From Cervus elaphus (taxonomy: Eukaryota > Chordata > Mammalia > Artiodactyla > Cervidae), in the NCBI RefSeq assembly GCF_910594005.1, contig NC_057829.1:61859001-61923000 (forward strand): DNA of 64,000 bases, written 5' to 3'. Positions 10,971 through 23,189 of this stretch are shown here, in pieces. Numbering within the stretch: the stretch's first letter is position 1; each line of letters begins with the position of its first letter. The translations under genes and the position numbers were made by a program. The notes under the pieces were generated by a model. That model searched no databases. It had not been told where the DNA came from and was given only the letters and a program-made list of their open reading frames with translations.

Positions 10971-11178
10971 GGGCTTCCCAGGTGGCACAGTGGTAAAGAA
11001 TCCACCTGTCAAAACAGGAGACACAAGAGACTCGGGTTCAATCTCTGGGTCAGGCAGATCCGCTGGAGAAGGAAATTGGCAACTCACTCCAGTATTCTTG
11101 CCTAGGAAATCCCATGGACAGAGTAGCCTGGCAGGTTAGAGTCCATGGGGTCACACAGTCAGACACGACTGAGTGGCA
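10971..11178 (+). mobile_element. Bov-A2 SINE
   Basis: Sense Bov-A: GGGCTTCCCAGGTGGCACAG through GTCAGACACGACTGAGTGGC. Confidence 0.9.
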
Positions 11179-12160
11179 TACGTGGAAAAATAGTTGGAAG
11201 GGGGCAGGGCAGAATGACCTAGAAAGTCATTTACAAAGTCAAATATCTGACAATCTAGAAACAAGGTCTTTGGGTTCTCAGTCCAGTCCTCTTTCCAATA
11301 GCCTGATGCCATCATACACAGTCCAATATTGTTCACTGCACAGCTCCTCACATATACTATAATGTGACTGACACCCCTGCAGCTGTCCAACGTGATGATC
11401 CTGCCATTGGAACCATGGAAAACCATGCCCCAGATACCTAGGCTGAGCTAGGGAAAGCTAGGTATGCTGTAACCATTTTCTCATGTCCAGCATCCTATGA
11501 AGACAGCTGTCCACAGAAAATGGCCTGGGTAAGATAAAAGACCAAAGCTATAAACTCAATGAAAAAAAAAAATACTAAATAAACTAAAACACAAAAATTG
11601 ACAAATAAGTGATTTGGAGAAAAGAAAGCCGTACTTCACAAATAACTCCAAAGTCTGCCACCCCAAGATTTCATTCTAAATTAGGCATACATGCTACAAT
11701 ATTTGAATTCAATTTTACCATTTTTTTTGCTCTTTCCTTTTCCAGCTCAGAAGCAGAAACATGGAGAGTACATCAGACACCACTTTCCTATCCAGCAAAG
11801 TCTGTGTCAAACCCTGTGATCCCTTCCTTCCAATCAGGAAAGAGTTACCCTGGCAACCAAATTACTAACTCACTCAATTAGCTACCCCCCCCCCCCCCCA
11901 CACACACACACCCTTCCACAATGCTCAGTAATCACAGAATGTCAGCCCCGGGAGAGCTCAGCCTTCAGTGGTCTAGTGCTACCGCCTCATTTTAGAGATG
12001 GAAGCAGGGAGGTTTCTACTCAGAGGTGCCCTCCATTTGAACACCGAGGACGCTGGTGCAGGCAAAGCAGCAAAACTCTCCTATGCAGCGCTTCCTCCTG
12101 GTTTTCCAACCATAACTGAAGGGAGAACAAATGACCTGCCCATAACAGTGTTTCCCAGGA
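11179..12160. other. Intergenic, no recognised gene
   Basis: Unique or degraded sequence. A C-run followed by (CA)n lies at 11885-11911. Confidence 0.5.
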
Positions 12161-12164
12161 GGTG

Positions 12165-12500
12165 TAATAGATAAGAGCGTGGGCTGTGCAGTCAACTCTG
12201 CATTGCTAGTGTGGGATTTCAGACAGGATCCTTAACCTCAATCATCTCCACGAACTCATCTGCAAAATGGGGTAAGAAGAGCACCTACCCTGAGATATCC
12301 CTGATGGTCCAGTGGCTAAGACTCCACACTCCCAATGCAGGGAGCCTGGGTTTGATCCCTGGTCAGGGAACTAAATCCCACATGCTGCAACTAAAAGATC
12401 CTGTGTTCTGCAACTAAGACTCAGGGCAGCCAAATAAATAAAAGTTAAAAAAAAATAGCACCTGCCTTGAAGAACTGAGTGAAGCTGAAATTAGATCTCT
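12165..12500 (+). mobile_element. MIR split by a CHR SINE
   Basis: The MIR halves (about 12165-12293 and 12457-12500) are separated by a CHR SINE (12294-12456: CCCTGATGGTCCAGTGGCTA with A-rich tail). The 14-base duplication AGCACCT(A/G)CC(C/T)TGA flanks the SINE at 12280 and 12457. Confidence 0.8.
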
Positions 12501-12697
12501 AATTTCACTCTAATAGTAAAACAAAACATCATTCCTGGAAGCTACTCCATTAAGGTTACTACTTTAAGTCTTTTGTGGAAAACTCTTGCCTCTTAGTGAC
12601 TTCTTCGATCTGTTTCTTCAAAGGCATTAATCTGTTTGCTCCGAGGACAAGACGTTCCTTAAACATGCACTCTTGTTGTATAAAGTGCTAAGGGACG

Positions 12698-12727
12698 TGT
12701 AGGTAGGTAGGTAAGTGGGTAGGTGTA
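12698..12727. repeat. (GTAG)n-type simple repeat
   Basis: Imperfect GTAG/GTAGGTGG units directly abut a Bov-A insertion. Confidence 0.8.
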
Positions 12728-12868
12728 GTCACTCAGTTGTGTCTGACTCTGCGTCCCTGCGGACAGTAGCCCACCAAGCTCCTCTGTCCATGGGATTTCC
12801 CAGGCAAGAAGACTGGAGTGGGTTGCCATCTCCTTCTCCAGGGGATCTTCCCAATCCAGGGATTGAAA
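12728..12868 (-). mobile_element. Bov-A SINE, partial
   Basis: Antisense Bov-A from CACTCAGTTGTGTCTGACTC to CCAGGGATTGAAACC. The tRNA head is missing. Confidence 0.85.
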
Positions 12869-13068
12869 CCGGGGCTGAGCAGAGGAAGGGAATACTTGTC
12901 TAGAAGAGATTTAATCAGAAAAGGGTGGAGGTCTTCTTCAAATGGAAGCTTGAAAACAGCTCAGCACTGAGACTTGTACAGTAGGGGCAGGAGGGAATGT
13001 TAACAAAGGAAAGGGTTTGTGAGGCAGCATCTGGAGGACACAGCTCTTAAATCCTCCATTCCCATCAG

Positions 13069-13210
13069 TGAAAGTGTTAGTTGCTCAGCCGTGTTCAAAT
13101 CTTTGCGACCCCATGGACTATAGCCTGCCAGGCTCCTTTCTTCATGGGACTCTCCAGGCAAGACTACTGGAGTGGATAGCCCTTCCCTTCTCCAGAGGAT
13201 CTTCCCAACC
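13069..13210 (-). mobile_element. Bov-A SINE, partial
   Basis: Antisense Bov-A from AGTGTTAGTTGCTCAGCCGT to GAGGATCTTCCCAACC. The head is missing. Confidence 0.85.
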
Positions 13211-13659
13211 ATTACTATCAGAAACCCTTCTAATTCAAATTCAGTGTTCAGCTGAAGGTCTTCGTGCCTACCCTGTCCATTCCCATCTATAATTTGTACG
13301 GAGAAAACTGCAATGTCTTCACAGGAGGTGATCTTCAAGTTCATCTTGTTCTCACTCTTCATTTTATTTACTGTCATTATAGGGTTATCTCAAGGGTTCA
13401 TATGTGAATGTCTTCTTTTTCCAAAGAGATTATTTTATTCCTTGACAGCAGGAGTGACAAGTTTCAGGCAGATTATCAGGCAACACAGTGTGGTGGATGG
13501 ACTGGGGTGGAGAGGGAGCCTTTATGGTCGGTTGGATGGCTATATAGCATCCAGGCATCAAGAGATAAGGGTCTGGGCATAGAGAGAAAGGAAAAGACAA
13601 GAAGGGACACATTTCAGAAAGAAAACGCATAGCCTTCAGCACAGTAGCAGGTAGCTGTT

Positions 13660-13900
13660 AAAATGAAGTCTCTGCCTGGGTCACAATCCTAGTTTTTTTT
13701 TTTTTAAAGCTCCTTCTTGTGACCGTGAACAGATTACTTCACCTCTCTCACCTCCAAGTCTGATAATTAATAAAGTCCCCGCCTCATCGGGTTGGGAGAA
13801 TTCATTGAGTTAATGGTAGTAAAAATGTTTAGGCCACTGCCTGAAACATAGCTGCATTTAGTAACAACACCTGGGTATTGGCATTTAGTAAATATTTGCA
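13660..13900 (+). mobile_element. MIR-like SINE
   Basis: A MIR-like core (GTGACCGTGAACAGATTACT, later TGCCTGAAACATAG) with a T-run inside at 13694-13706. Confidence 0.55.
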
Positions 13901-16239
13901 AAGCAAACAAATGGGCAATTTCAACAGACTTGTGGAGACTAAGAGAGTGCTTGGGGCACAGACGATGAATTGTGGTGTCTGGAGTTTGGAGAGGATGAAG
14001 TAAGAGAGGCAGCAACTAAAAAGGGAAATGAGAATCAAGAGGAGGTTTGCTCAAGCAGGAGACCTGCGCTCGACCAACTGCGGCTAGAGGACATGGAAAG
14101 GAAGGAACTAAAGGGAAGACGCTATAAGGATGAGGCTCCTAAAGGAGATAAGAAGGGATGGGGTGCTCAGTCTGCATAGGATTGAAGGCCAGGGCTCAGG
14201 GGGACCTTAGAGGTGGATGTCCCCTGTGATAGCACTCTAAGTCACACACTATCCTACCACAGAGAGGCTGGGGACCAGTTGGCTGTTGAAGCAACTTTGT
14301 ATAACCCTTCATACCTGAGATGGCTGGATATGTTTTTGTGTGAACAAGTCTTTCTTCTCTGTACCATACTCAACAGCAGAATGAAATCTAAATCTGGTAT
14401 CAAGGTGCTTATTAACTACTCCCCCTCCTCAATTAATGGACTCACAGGAGGTAAAATTCACCACTCCCCATTGATAGGCTGTTCAGGGAGTTTGTTTGAC
14501 TTATTGATTTGGGTGGGTTAAAAAAGAATCACAAGCTGGTTATCACCTTGTTACCTTTGCCCTACCTTTTGCCCATTTCTGTTTTACTGTCTGAATTAGA
14601 TTCGGTTTCCTAGGTTTTCCTGAAAATCCTCCCCAGACACCAGAAACATCACCACCTTCCCCCAAATTCACCATAAACAGGACTTCTCTTCAGTAGGGTT
14701 AGGCAGGGCAAGGATTCAGTGCAGATGTTCAAACCACACTGCTTACACGTGCTGATCAAGTGGAATAACTTTAGGATTAAAGAAAGATAGTGAAGGTCAC
14801 TGAGCAAGATCTGATTCCATACACCCTGGACCTGACCACGGAGGGTATATAGAGATCATGTACCTATAGCTCTGTGTGTGTTTGTATGTGTGCACCTGTG
14901 CCTGTGTGTAGATAACACGCACCCAACCATCCCTTACAGTTCACCCTTTAGCCTCCCTTGGCTTCTGGGTTCTACTCTTGGTCTTTGTCAAGTGCTTAGA
15001 ACAGAGCCTGGCACCTGGTAAGTGCTGTGTATACCGGTCAGTGTTCTTCCTTCCCAACCGACAGCGTGTCCCAGGCTCCATCCACCCATCTTAGCACTTG
15101 GCACCCATCTAAGCACCCAGTCTTTATCTTCAGCCCTGATCGCTCTTCCAACTCCTAAGCATCGATGAGGCGGCAGGCTGCTGTCGCTGTAACTTCCCAC
15201 ATGAAACACCTAATCAACCCCAACCCCCCACCACACACTCACACAACCAGCTACTTACAACTTCCCTATTGCCCTTGTCCTTCTGGACTCAAGGCTTGCA
15301 GAATGTTACCGGGGAAACCTAGGCCTCAGCTCCTTCAGCAGATAAGAGTTGTCTCAGCTCTGCCCATGCCCATGTCCTTAGTTCTATGCCCATCTATTCC
15401 AAGGGACTGGGAATATGCCAGCCACAATCACCCTGGGCCAAGTACTAGGAATGGGCTAGCCCAAGCTGCAACACGTGAAACGGCCATTGCCTCCTTTGCA
15501 CAGAGACCCTTGCCCAGGCCCAGGCCCAGGCCTCAGCTCTCTACAGCCTTTGCAAATGGTTGATCAGTAGCTGGGGCTGAGGTTCAGGAGGAAAAGTGTG
15601 GGTAGGCTCAGAAAAAGGAGGTTAGAGATTCGACTTAAGAGCCATGAATTCAGATTCTGGTCTACCACCCACGATTCCTACCTCTCCCCTGTGTCAACAG
15701 TGAAGGGCCATCTTGTTAAAGGTGCCTGGCAGAGTTCTGCATGAATGGGGCTGTTTCCTTCTCTACCTTGCTTTGTCAGGGCCTGTAGATCTTCAGGTCC
15801 TTTGGTTCAGTCATCATTCTAATTTCATTCCTGGCCATGCTGCAGATGCAGAAGACAGTTGCACTGGGTGAGACCTCACCATCTTGGCCTCATGCCCTCA
15901 CCTTAGAGAAGACACAAGGTTCTAAAAAGAGCAGCCATTTACCATTGGTTATCTGTGCCTCTCTTAACGCAATTCCTATTAACTTATGTGAAGGTCTCAG
16001 CCACAAACCTGCTTGCAGATTCTTCCAGGATGTCTGAAACCTTGGCTCATCCCAGATCCCCAGCGCCTTGCATGTATGTGGCTGGCCTGCAAGAAAATTT
16101 TGTGAGAATGGTGATGCTACAGGGTTGAGGTATTTATTGGGTCAAGGTTTTTGTGGAATGCTCTTAAGAATTTAATAAATCCAACATGGGAGAAAATGCT
16201 GTCAAAAACATCTTGTGGAGATAGTACACAGCATGACTG
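13901..16239. other. Intergenic, mostly unique
   Basis: No gene or well-preserved repeat is recognised. A short CCCAGG tandem occurs near 15513-15532. Open frames here lack homology or coding character. Confidence 0.5.
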
Positions 16240-16475
16240 GAAGCTCTGGTTAAGGACAGCAGAAGAACCTAGAGCCAGAGTGCCTAGGTTCAAATCCCAG
16301 CTCCTTAACTTAAAAAGTAGTGACTTCAGCAAATCACTTAATCTCCTGGACCTCAGTGTCTTCATTTATAAAATGGAGAAAATTTTGCCTACATCATAAC
16401 AAATAATAAAGCCATGACATAATGAGATGATTTAAATACCCAGAACAGTACCTGGCATGTGTCAAGTGCCAACCC
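16240..16475 (+). mobile_element. MIR SINE, well preserved
   Basis: The order is typical: AGGTTCAAATCCCAGCTCCT, ATCACTTAATCTCCTGGACC, TTATAAAATGGAG and CAGTACCTGGCATG. Confidence 0.8.
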
Positions 16476-17519
16476 CCATAATGATAACAGCAGAGACAGA
16501 CCATCTGGAAGGTGGGTGGAGGTGGCCTTCTGGAAGGCGTTCAGGAAAAGGGACTTATAGAATACGGAAGCAAAAGAGGTGGCAATGACTGTGATCACAG
16601 TGGAGATCCAGGGGTGTCTTAAGTGTTAAGACATGTGGAGCACATTGAAGAGACAGATGGGGCCTGCTGAAGGAAGAAGGGGCAGTGGTGATTCCAACAA
16701 TCAACAGTTATCATTTTTTCAGCCCTTAAGTGTCCCAGACATCTCAGGTCCTCATTACACTTAGCAGTATTGTTTTATAAATGAGAGGAGAAAAATTTAG
16801 AGCTGTGACTTGCCTGGTATGACACACATGGTGAGCAGCAGGGCTGAGTCAAACTGAGTCACTGAGCACTAGCCTTCCCCTGCAGCCCACGTGGAAAGGT
16901 GCCGGGCAGGACAGGTGCCCCTGGGGCTAGTTAGCAGAGCCGGGCTGTACCAAGTAAGGCTTCCTTGGGGGAAGGGGGCCCATGCCAGGGGAAGATGGGA
17001 TGGAGAGCAGGGGATCCAGGAGGGCCACTTTCATGAACTGAACTGTGCCTGCTCAAACCACGCCAACTACCAAGTACATTGCTATAAAGCCCTATTGTCC
17101 TTTCTCTAGGCCACAGCTCAAGACTGGGTCAAGTCTCAAATATGAAAATAGGGAGGCTCTGTCTATACCCTCCCCATTCTTCAAACACAAAAAATTCAGA
17201 AAACTCACCTTCCTCCACCCTCTTCCAGATACAGCAAATCACTTGGCCTCTGTCCTCCCTCCAGCCTAGAAAATTTCCGGACTATGTTTTTATTCCACAA
17301 AGGGAGTTGAAAGCCCACCCAGCATGTTTTCTAAAACCTGGAATGAATTTTTGTATCTTGTGGAATATCGACCCAGAAGCACTCTTGGACCACAGCTCCA
17401 CCAGTCTCCACCTCCCACCTCGACTCCCTCAAGGGCCCTCTCCATTATAACTTCATTATGAAAGGTGTCACCTATGTGCTTTTCTTTCCCCCGCCTTCCA
17501 CCAAACAGCCAAACCATGC
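16476..17519. other. Intergenic to the FRAT2 3' end
   Basis: A MIR-like scrap (about 16720-16860) is followed by unique sequence. No gene is seen. Confidence 0.5.
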
Positions 17520-17537
17520 TCCAAAACAAAAACCCAA

Positions 17538-17543
17538 TTTATT
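17538..17543 (-). terminator. FRAT2: FRAT2 polyadenylation signal
   Basis: TTTATT on the plus strand is AATAAA on the minus strand, with a GT/T-rich stretch (TGGGTTTTTGTTTTGG) just beyond it. The position gives the mRNA length expected for FRAT2. Confidence 0.7.
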
Positions 17544-18897
17544 CAGCAGACATTTTAATTAAGAAATCCTAGAAACAGGACCACCACAATTTCAGACACT
17601 CCGGTGCGAAGTGTATGTCAACAGCTACATCTGAAGGATGAGCAAGCCATTGAATCTTTTTTAAAAAAGTTAGTTAAACTCCCTTTAAGTTTGGGGGTGG
17701 CACCTTATTTAAAGCGCCCTCAAGTTTCATAAGTTTCATACGGGTAAAGCCAGCAGTTTCTCCTCTTGGAGAGTCACATTTAAAACACAGTTTCTGTCAC
17801 TCACAAAGAGCTGGTACCTAGAGGCAACAGAGAGGTGAGGACCCTCAAGAGACTCAGGCTCCTGGCTCCACGGAGGGCCAAAACAGAGCAGACAAACAGC
17901 CAGGTTCTCATCCATGCAGTGCAGACATCAGAAACAGTGGAATAAGAAAGGCCAGGCAGGACAGGAGAGACTCAAGGGATTGTTTATGACTGTTTCTGAG
18001 AAAGCTCAGGGCATGGCCAAGAGTGGCCTCACCGGAGGAGTTCTGGATAGAAAGTAAGCACAGAATAAACAAGTAATTCTCCTTACATCTGTATGTCCGC
18101 TCCAAGAGGTAGCAAAGCATAAACAGGACTCTTCTTGGAACAAGAGAAAAGAAAGACAGGGGTGAGTTAGCTTTTCTAGGAACCCCACAGCCTTCCACCT
18201 ACAGCACACCATGACCTTGAATCACAGGTGGCAAGGTCAAGGCATTTAAAAGTCCACATCCAAGTCGACCCACCTTCAAAATTCTCCACCTCCCAGCCCC
18301 AGACTACTAGAGTTCCCATCTCCCACCTCGATCAATCACCGGATGAGGTGGGAGAGTAAGGCGGCTGGCATCCCAGCCCACCCACCACCAAGCTTTTACA
18401 TTCTTCTTCTCTCTGGAATTTCTTTGCGCAGCGATTGTAGCACCATTTTCACTAAGCTCCTCCACCGGAAAATAAAGAAAATGTATTCGAGTCATCAGTT
18501 TTCAAGTATTGTTATAAAGCCCTCGCGATTCTCGCCCCTTGAAGCCGAATCTTTAAACAATCCTAGCACACGACATCCCCAAGGGTTAAGTCAGGTACAA
18601 GTTGATGCAAATAGCTGCCATAGTTCTCCCAGTTTTGTCCCAGGTCCCTGGGGCCGGGGTTAATTCTCACGCGACACGAACGCAACCAGCCCCGCGTATT
18701 TCTCCACGCTCAAGTTTTCTCCGACAGCCTCACCGGGGCCAGTAACTTCTCGGCTTGAGGTCTCTCCCCACACGCCTCCTTGCAGTCTAGGCGGTCGCTC
18801 CAAGAACGGCAACGGCGGCTTCAGCTCAAGGTTGGGTTAAGTAGGACGCCGTAGGGTCCGCGCAGCGGCTTCTTTTTCTTCCTCCAGGGGCCCTGCG

Positions 18898-19578
18898 TCA
18901 GTGCAAAGCGCCGGAGGGTTGAAGGGAGACAGGGTCCGGTCGGCCGCGGCTGGCCCCCGGTCCGGGGGGACCCGCGGGGCCTGTGGCTGCCACCGCGGCG
19001 ACTGCTCGCTGGAGCCTCCGCACGGCCTCCTTGATGAGGTTCCCCGAGAGCACCAACTGCTGCAGAAGCCGGTGCGGGTCGTCGTCGTTGGCGCGCGCCC
19101 CAGCTGGGGGCCATCGTCGCTGTTGCAAGCGGCGGGAGGTGACGGCGCCCCGCAGCCATCCTCGCCGGCACGGCCCGGGTAACGCGCTGGCTCCAGCGGC
19201 GAGCTCAGCCACAAAGTAGGGCGCAGCCCGGCCCCGCACGCGGCCGCGGTCCCCGAGGGCACAGCGCAAGGCCCCCGGGGACGCCGGGCCCCCAGCCTCG
19301 ACCGACGCGGCCGGTAGAAGCAGCGGCTGCGCTGGGGACCGAGCCTTGTCCGCTCGCACCGCCGCCGGGGGCCGCAGTGGCGGCCCCGGGGGCGCGCACG
19401 CGGAGGCAGGGCGGTCCTGCGCCGCGTCCAGCTGCAGCGTCTCGCCGATCTGGGCCACCAGCCGGTCCACCTCAACCGAGCCGCCCACAGTCACCGACTG
19501 TTCCAGCAGTAGGAAGCTGTCCTCCTCCTCCTCCTCTTCCTCGCCGGCTTCCTCTTCCTCCTCCCTCCGGCACGGCAT
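18898..19578 (-). CDS. FRAT2: FRAT2, GSK3-binding Wnt pathway protein
   Basis: The protein has 226 residues (human FRAT2 has 233). It is a paralog of FRAT1 with the same GSK3-binding role in the Wnt pathway. It shows the acidic start MPCRREEEEEAG followed by seven Glu, the DRLVAQIGETLQLDAAQ block, CRRGWLRGAVTSRRLQQRR, and the GSK3-binding helix from DDDPHRLLQQ at residue 165. After EAVRRL it departs from FRAT1 into an Ala/Gly/Pro-rich tail ending PSGALH. The ATG at 19578 matches the FRAT1 start; the frame continues six codons upstream only to a GTG. The first 400 coding bases are almost identical to FRAT1, including silent sites, and the 3' UTRs are unrelated. Minus strand, tail-to-tail with FRAT1. 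Confidence 0.97.
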   Translation of the reverse strand: MPCRREEEEEAGEEEEEEEDSFLLLEQSVTVGGSVEVDRLVAQIGETLQLDAAQDRPASACAPPGPPLRPPAAVRADKARSPAQPLLLPAASVEAGGPASPGALRCALGDRGRVRGRAAPYFVAELAAGASALPGPCRRGWLRGAVTSRRLQQRRWPPAGARANDDDPHRLLQQLVLSGNLIKEAVRRLQRAVAAVAATGPAGPPGPGASRGRPDPVSLQPSGALH

Positions 19579-20290
19579 GGCCTCCCGCGCCGGCACCCGG
19601 AGCTGTGCGGGAGTCGCTGGCGGCTCGGCTGTCCCGGGGGCTCGCTGGGCCGCGGCGGAGCCGGGCGCGGTGCTGAAGCCAAAGCCGAGGCCGAGGAGGT
19701 AACCGGAGCCCGCCAGGCACTCGCGCCGCGAGCCTGCAGCCGCGGGAGCCGAAATCCTACTGGTTCAGGTTGATTTGTAAACAATGGGTGACGTCGCTGC
19801 CGGGCCCTACCACCGCGCCGGGGAGGGGGGGGACACACGAGGAGGCGGCGCGGCGCAGGCAGTCGCGGGAAGCGCAGGGCCGTAGCCGGAACCTTCTTGT
19901 GTCTGAGCTCGGTGTCTGCCTCGGAGGGGATTCCGGGAGTGGGGAGAACTTCGTACTTCCCCGGCCCGATCAGCAGCACAAGAAAATAAAGACTCTTGAG
20001 GAGGCCTGGATTGGATTCTCCCACTCACGGACACACCCACTCACACACCCAAGCCCTCCTCCTCGGACGCTTCCTCCCTCCCCACGTGTCAGCACGCCTA
20101 GGGCCGGCCCGGCTCCACCCCCGCGCACCCGCAGTCACCCGGACCCGGAGTGGTGGGGGAGGGGCGGGCCCTGCGACCGGCCGGCTCCTGAGACCGGCCG
20201 GCTCGGAAAGGGTGGGCCTGGGGAAATTGGGGCTGGGGAGGGCGACGTCGCTATGGCGGGGCTGATCGACCTGAGGTGGGGTCTGTGAGC
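19000..20290. promoter_or_regulatory. FRAT2: CpG island over FRAT2 coding region and upstream flank
   Basis: The CpG-rich sequence covers the FRAT2 coding region and continues about 500 bases upstream of the promoter motifs, to the A-rich tract near 20380. The extra upstream GC-rich DNA (19800-20290) has no counterpart at FRAT1. It could support divergent transcription, but I see no gene in it. Confidence 0.75.
19770..19795 (-). promoter_or_regulatory. FRAT2: FRAT2 proximal promoter motifs: CRE-like and forkhead-like
   Basis: On the minus strand a GACGTCAC (19788-19795) is followed by ATTGTTTACAAATCAA (19770-19785). This is the same module, in the same order, as at FRAT1 6447-6472. It lies about 190 bases upstream of the start codon. 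Confidence 0.55.
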
Positions 20291-20379
20291 TTACCCCCTC
20301 CGCCCAGGCTTCCGGCCCTCAGGCCCAGCGCCAGAGAAAGACGCGCCACCGTTTGGCTAAAGAAGAGCTGACTTTGTTC

Positions 20380-21300
20380 ATTAAAAAAAAAAAAAAGATT
20401 TAAATAGAAATATAGGGCAATGGAAAAAAAAAAACCTCTAATCATAGAATTCAAACATGGTTTACATATTAGAATTTTTCTTTTCCAGCCTTTTTCTATT
20501 AAAAGTGTTATGCAAACAGCCATTCGTGTACAACGTTATTCACTTTCCCACTAGCATTACACCATAAACGGTGTTCGTGTTATTGCTTGCGCTTTGAGAA
20601 CATTTAATGATTACGTAAGTTTCCATTAAATGACTGTGCCATGAATTATTAAACAACTCTTTTAACGTTTGCAGTTTACCTTCTTTCACAGCTGTAAATA
20701 AGTACGTGATTAACATTTTTGTGCGCAGAACTTTTTTCCGTGTTGATTCTTTCCTAAGAATATATTGCTAGGAATGGAAATTAAGGTCAAAGGATATGGA
20801 TATTTTAAGGTTTCTGATAAATGTACCAAATTGCTTTCCTTCCAACAGTTGGGTAAATTTATTCTCCCACCATTCATGTGTAAGTATATGGTATTCACTG
20901 TGCCTTCCCTAGTACTTGAGTATTATAGTTACTTTTTTTTTTTCTGTTTTGTAAGTGACATGGATAACTCATTTCCATGTTTATTTATTTGATCTTACTT
21001 AGGTAGAGGAGTTTTCTAAATGTTTATTAACCAATGTACTTCTTTTGGTGGGGAGTAGTTGTCTCATAAGTTTTTCCTATTGAGGTTTTTTTTTTTTTTT
21101 GTATTTGCGTAACTCCTCTACATACCAGAAATTAACTCTTCTCTTTCATATTTTGCTGTGACTCTTTCTTCCGTTTTTGTTGGCCCTGTGCAGTTTTTTA
21201 TTTTTCACTAAAACTTAAACTTTTAATATAGTCATATCTATATAAAATCCTTTTAATACAATACTAAATTTAGAATCTGGCCTCCAGAAAGTTATTAAAT
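20380..21300 (-). mobile_element. Degraded L1M-like sequence, antisense
   Basis: Segments such as GCTAGGAATGGAAATTAAGG and ACCAAATTGCTTTCCTTCCA resemble reversed L1M. A-runs (20380-20395, 20425-20434) and a T-run (21086-21100) are present. Confidence 0.5.
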
Positions 21301-22950
21301 ATTCAGTTCTATTTTCCTGAGATTTTCCTAAAGTCTTGATTTTTTTCAAATCCATCTGGATTAATTTTGGTCACTAGTGCAGGGAGATAATATGGCCACA
21401 CCCTCCCACCCCGCCAGGCACTGCACCCACCCAGTACCCAGCAGCTGGGCACAGCGGAATGCAGACAGGGCTGTATTTCTTCACTGGGCCAGAGGTGTTT
21501 GGGTACTACGGACACAAGCTCTTCCCCGATGAGCTTCCAGCTTCTGGGTTAGCCGAAGGCTGTAAGGTCTGGGTGTGACTGGGAATATTTTGATCAGTTG
21601 AAAAAAAGACCTGAACAGGTTGTACAAAGACCTAATAAGATTCACTTCTCATTCCGGCCAAGTCTGGGTGTGTGGCTTTTGGCAAATCAGTTTACAAGTG
21701 AAAACAGTTGTAAAATGAAAAAAAATAATCCTGGCCCTGCCTCCCCCTGAGGATTGCTTTCAGGATCAAATGAGATAATGGGAACAGGCTTTGTCAGGCA
21801 TTACACAAAGTAATGTGGGATTAGGTCCAGTGGTTTACTAACAGAAGTCTGGCTTAACTCCAGCGATTCCCTCAGGGTAACAGCTAATACATTCACGTTA
21901 CATTTCCCCCCTTGCAGCCCACTAAGTAAAATGTACCCCCGAGGCATTACTTCCTTGAACTTGACTGGTCCCTGAATTCTGCCTCCTGCTTATGGGACCT
22001 GGGATTGTTTGAAGTCAGTCCAAAGCTTCCCAGATCCCAAGGTGTGACCCCACAACTAGTTCTGCAGGTTTTGGTGACGGATCCTTTCCCAACAAGCAGA
22101 CTTCTCCTGCATCTCTGTGGAGGGCTTTTCACATACTTTATGGATACGAACTGAAAGCCGTTGCCCCCAGAGAGAGAGGATTCTCATTTTCATTCTGATG
22201 ATACTTACTAGAGAATTTCAAGGGGAATGAAAATTAGGGGAGGTCTTATGGATTTCAGCAGAGTTAAATGGTAATTTTTTTCCCTTCTCTCTGTAAGATG
22301 ATGCCTGCCTGTAAGTAGAGAAAAGCAGTTTTATGCTCCATTGACTTTAAACATTAATGGGGTTGGTGTAGCTATTGTCTCTAACCCAGCATCCCTGGAA
22401 GTCGTTTTTTGTCTTCTTGTCAGGGTAATTCCCACAGTGCTCTTAGTACTATAGGAAATGGAGCTGAGATGGCATTCTTTTGAAAATCTTCCCTTTGCAA
22501 TGTTGCTTTTGTGTGGAGATTGCTATGTAAATATGCCGGGACTCGGATATTATCCTATTCATTATAGAGAGGAATTCATTACTGGAGACCAACTCCATTT
22601 TCCTGGGGGCACTTCTCTGGAGAGCTCTGAGAGAGGAAAAGTGCAGTGCTGGACCAGTGGGAGGCAGAGAAATGCCCTGGATTAGGAATCAAAATACAAG
22701 ATGCTAGAGAGACTCAGATGCAATTAAAAGTAATGAGAGGGTATCAGAAAGGGAAACGATGAGAGCTGTGTGCCTGGCATGCTGGCCGTCTGCCTGGAAA
22801 GAGACATGAAGGGTATTCAGCATCACCCGTGGAAGGACACAGAATTCAAGGATTTTCTGCGTTTGTTTAGACTGCATTGAAATTCTTCGCAAGGAGTTTG
22901 CTTTCCACATGGACTTTGTTTTCAGTCATCTGCACTCAGAGAGGCCAGAA
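21301..22950. other. Intergenic, mostly unique
   Basis: No gene is recognised. A MIR scrap may lie near 21670-21800. The stretch 22300-22680 looks repeat-free and could be conserved non-coding DNA, which cannot be judged from one genome. Confidence 0.45.
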
Positions 22951-23100
22951 GGGATGCAGAGAGATAGACTACAGGCTTGGAATCCCACCTGCATCCAGCC
23001 ACTTCATCCTTCTGTGCCTCAGATTCTGAATCTGTAAAACAGAGGGTGATCCCTTCTTTACAAAATTGTTATATTACATAAGAACATGTATGGGAAAACT
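22951..23100 (+). mobile_element. MIR-like SINE
   Basis: ACTTCATCCTTCTGTGCCTC then CTGAATCTGTAAAACAGAGG fit the MIR core and 3' part. Confidence 0.6.
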
Positions 23101-23189
23101 CATCTCATGACCCTGGGGGTGGTATTGGAATGAAGCTCTGAGAAGCAGAAATAGTCTTAGAGATGTTTAAGCCTAAAAAAAGGCAAGTT

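Larger units (their letters stand above)
17520..19790 (-). other. FRAT2: FRAT2 transcription unit (approximate limits)
   Basis: This is an intronless minus-strand gene. The 5' limit is placed at the promoter motif pair (19770-19795) and the 3' limit just beyond the AATAAA at 17538-17543. The mRNA would be about 2.2 kb, with about 200 bases of 5' UTR and 1.37 kb of 3' UTR. The 3' UTR (17520-18897) does not resemble the FRAT1 3' UTR. Confidence 0.75.

Noticed and set aside
20225..20290. Possible divergent gene start (ATGGCGGGGCTGATCGACCT and a GTGGGG donor-like site) upstream of FRAT2
   Set aside because: The frame ends after a few codons, no partner exon is seen, and GC-rich DNA gives many such matches.
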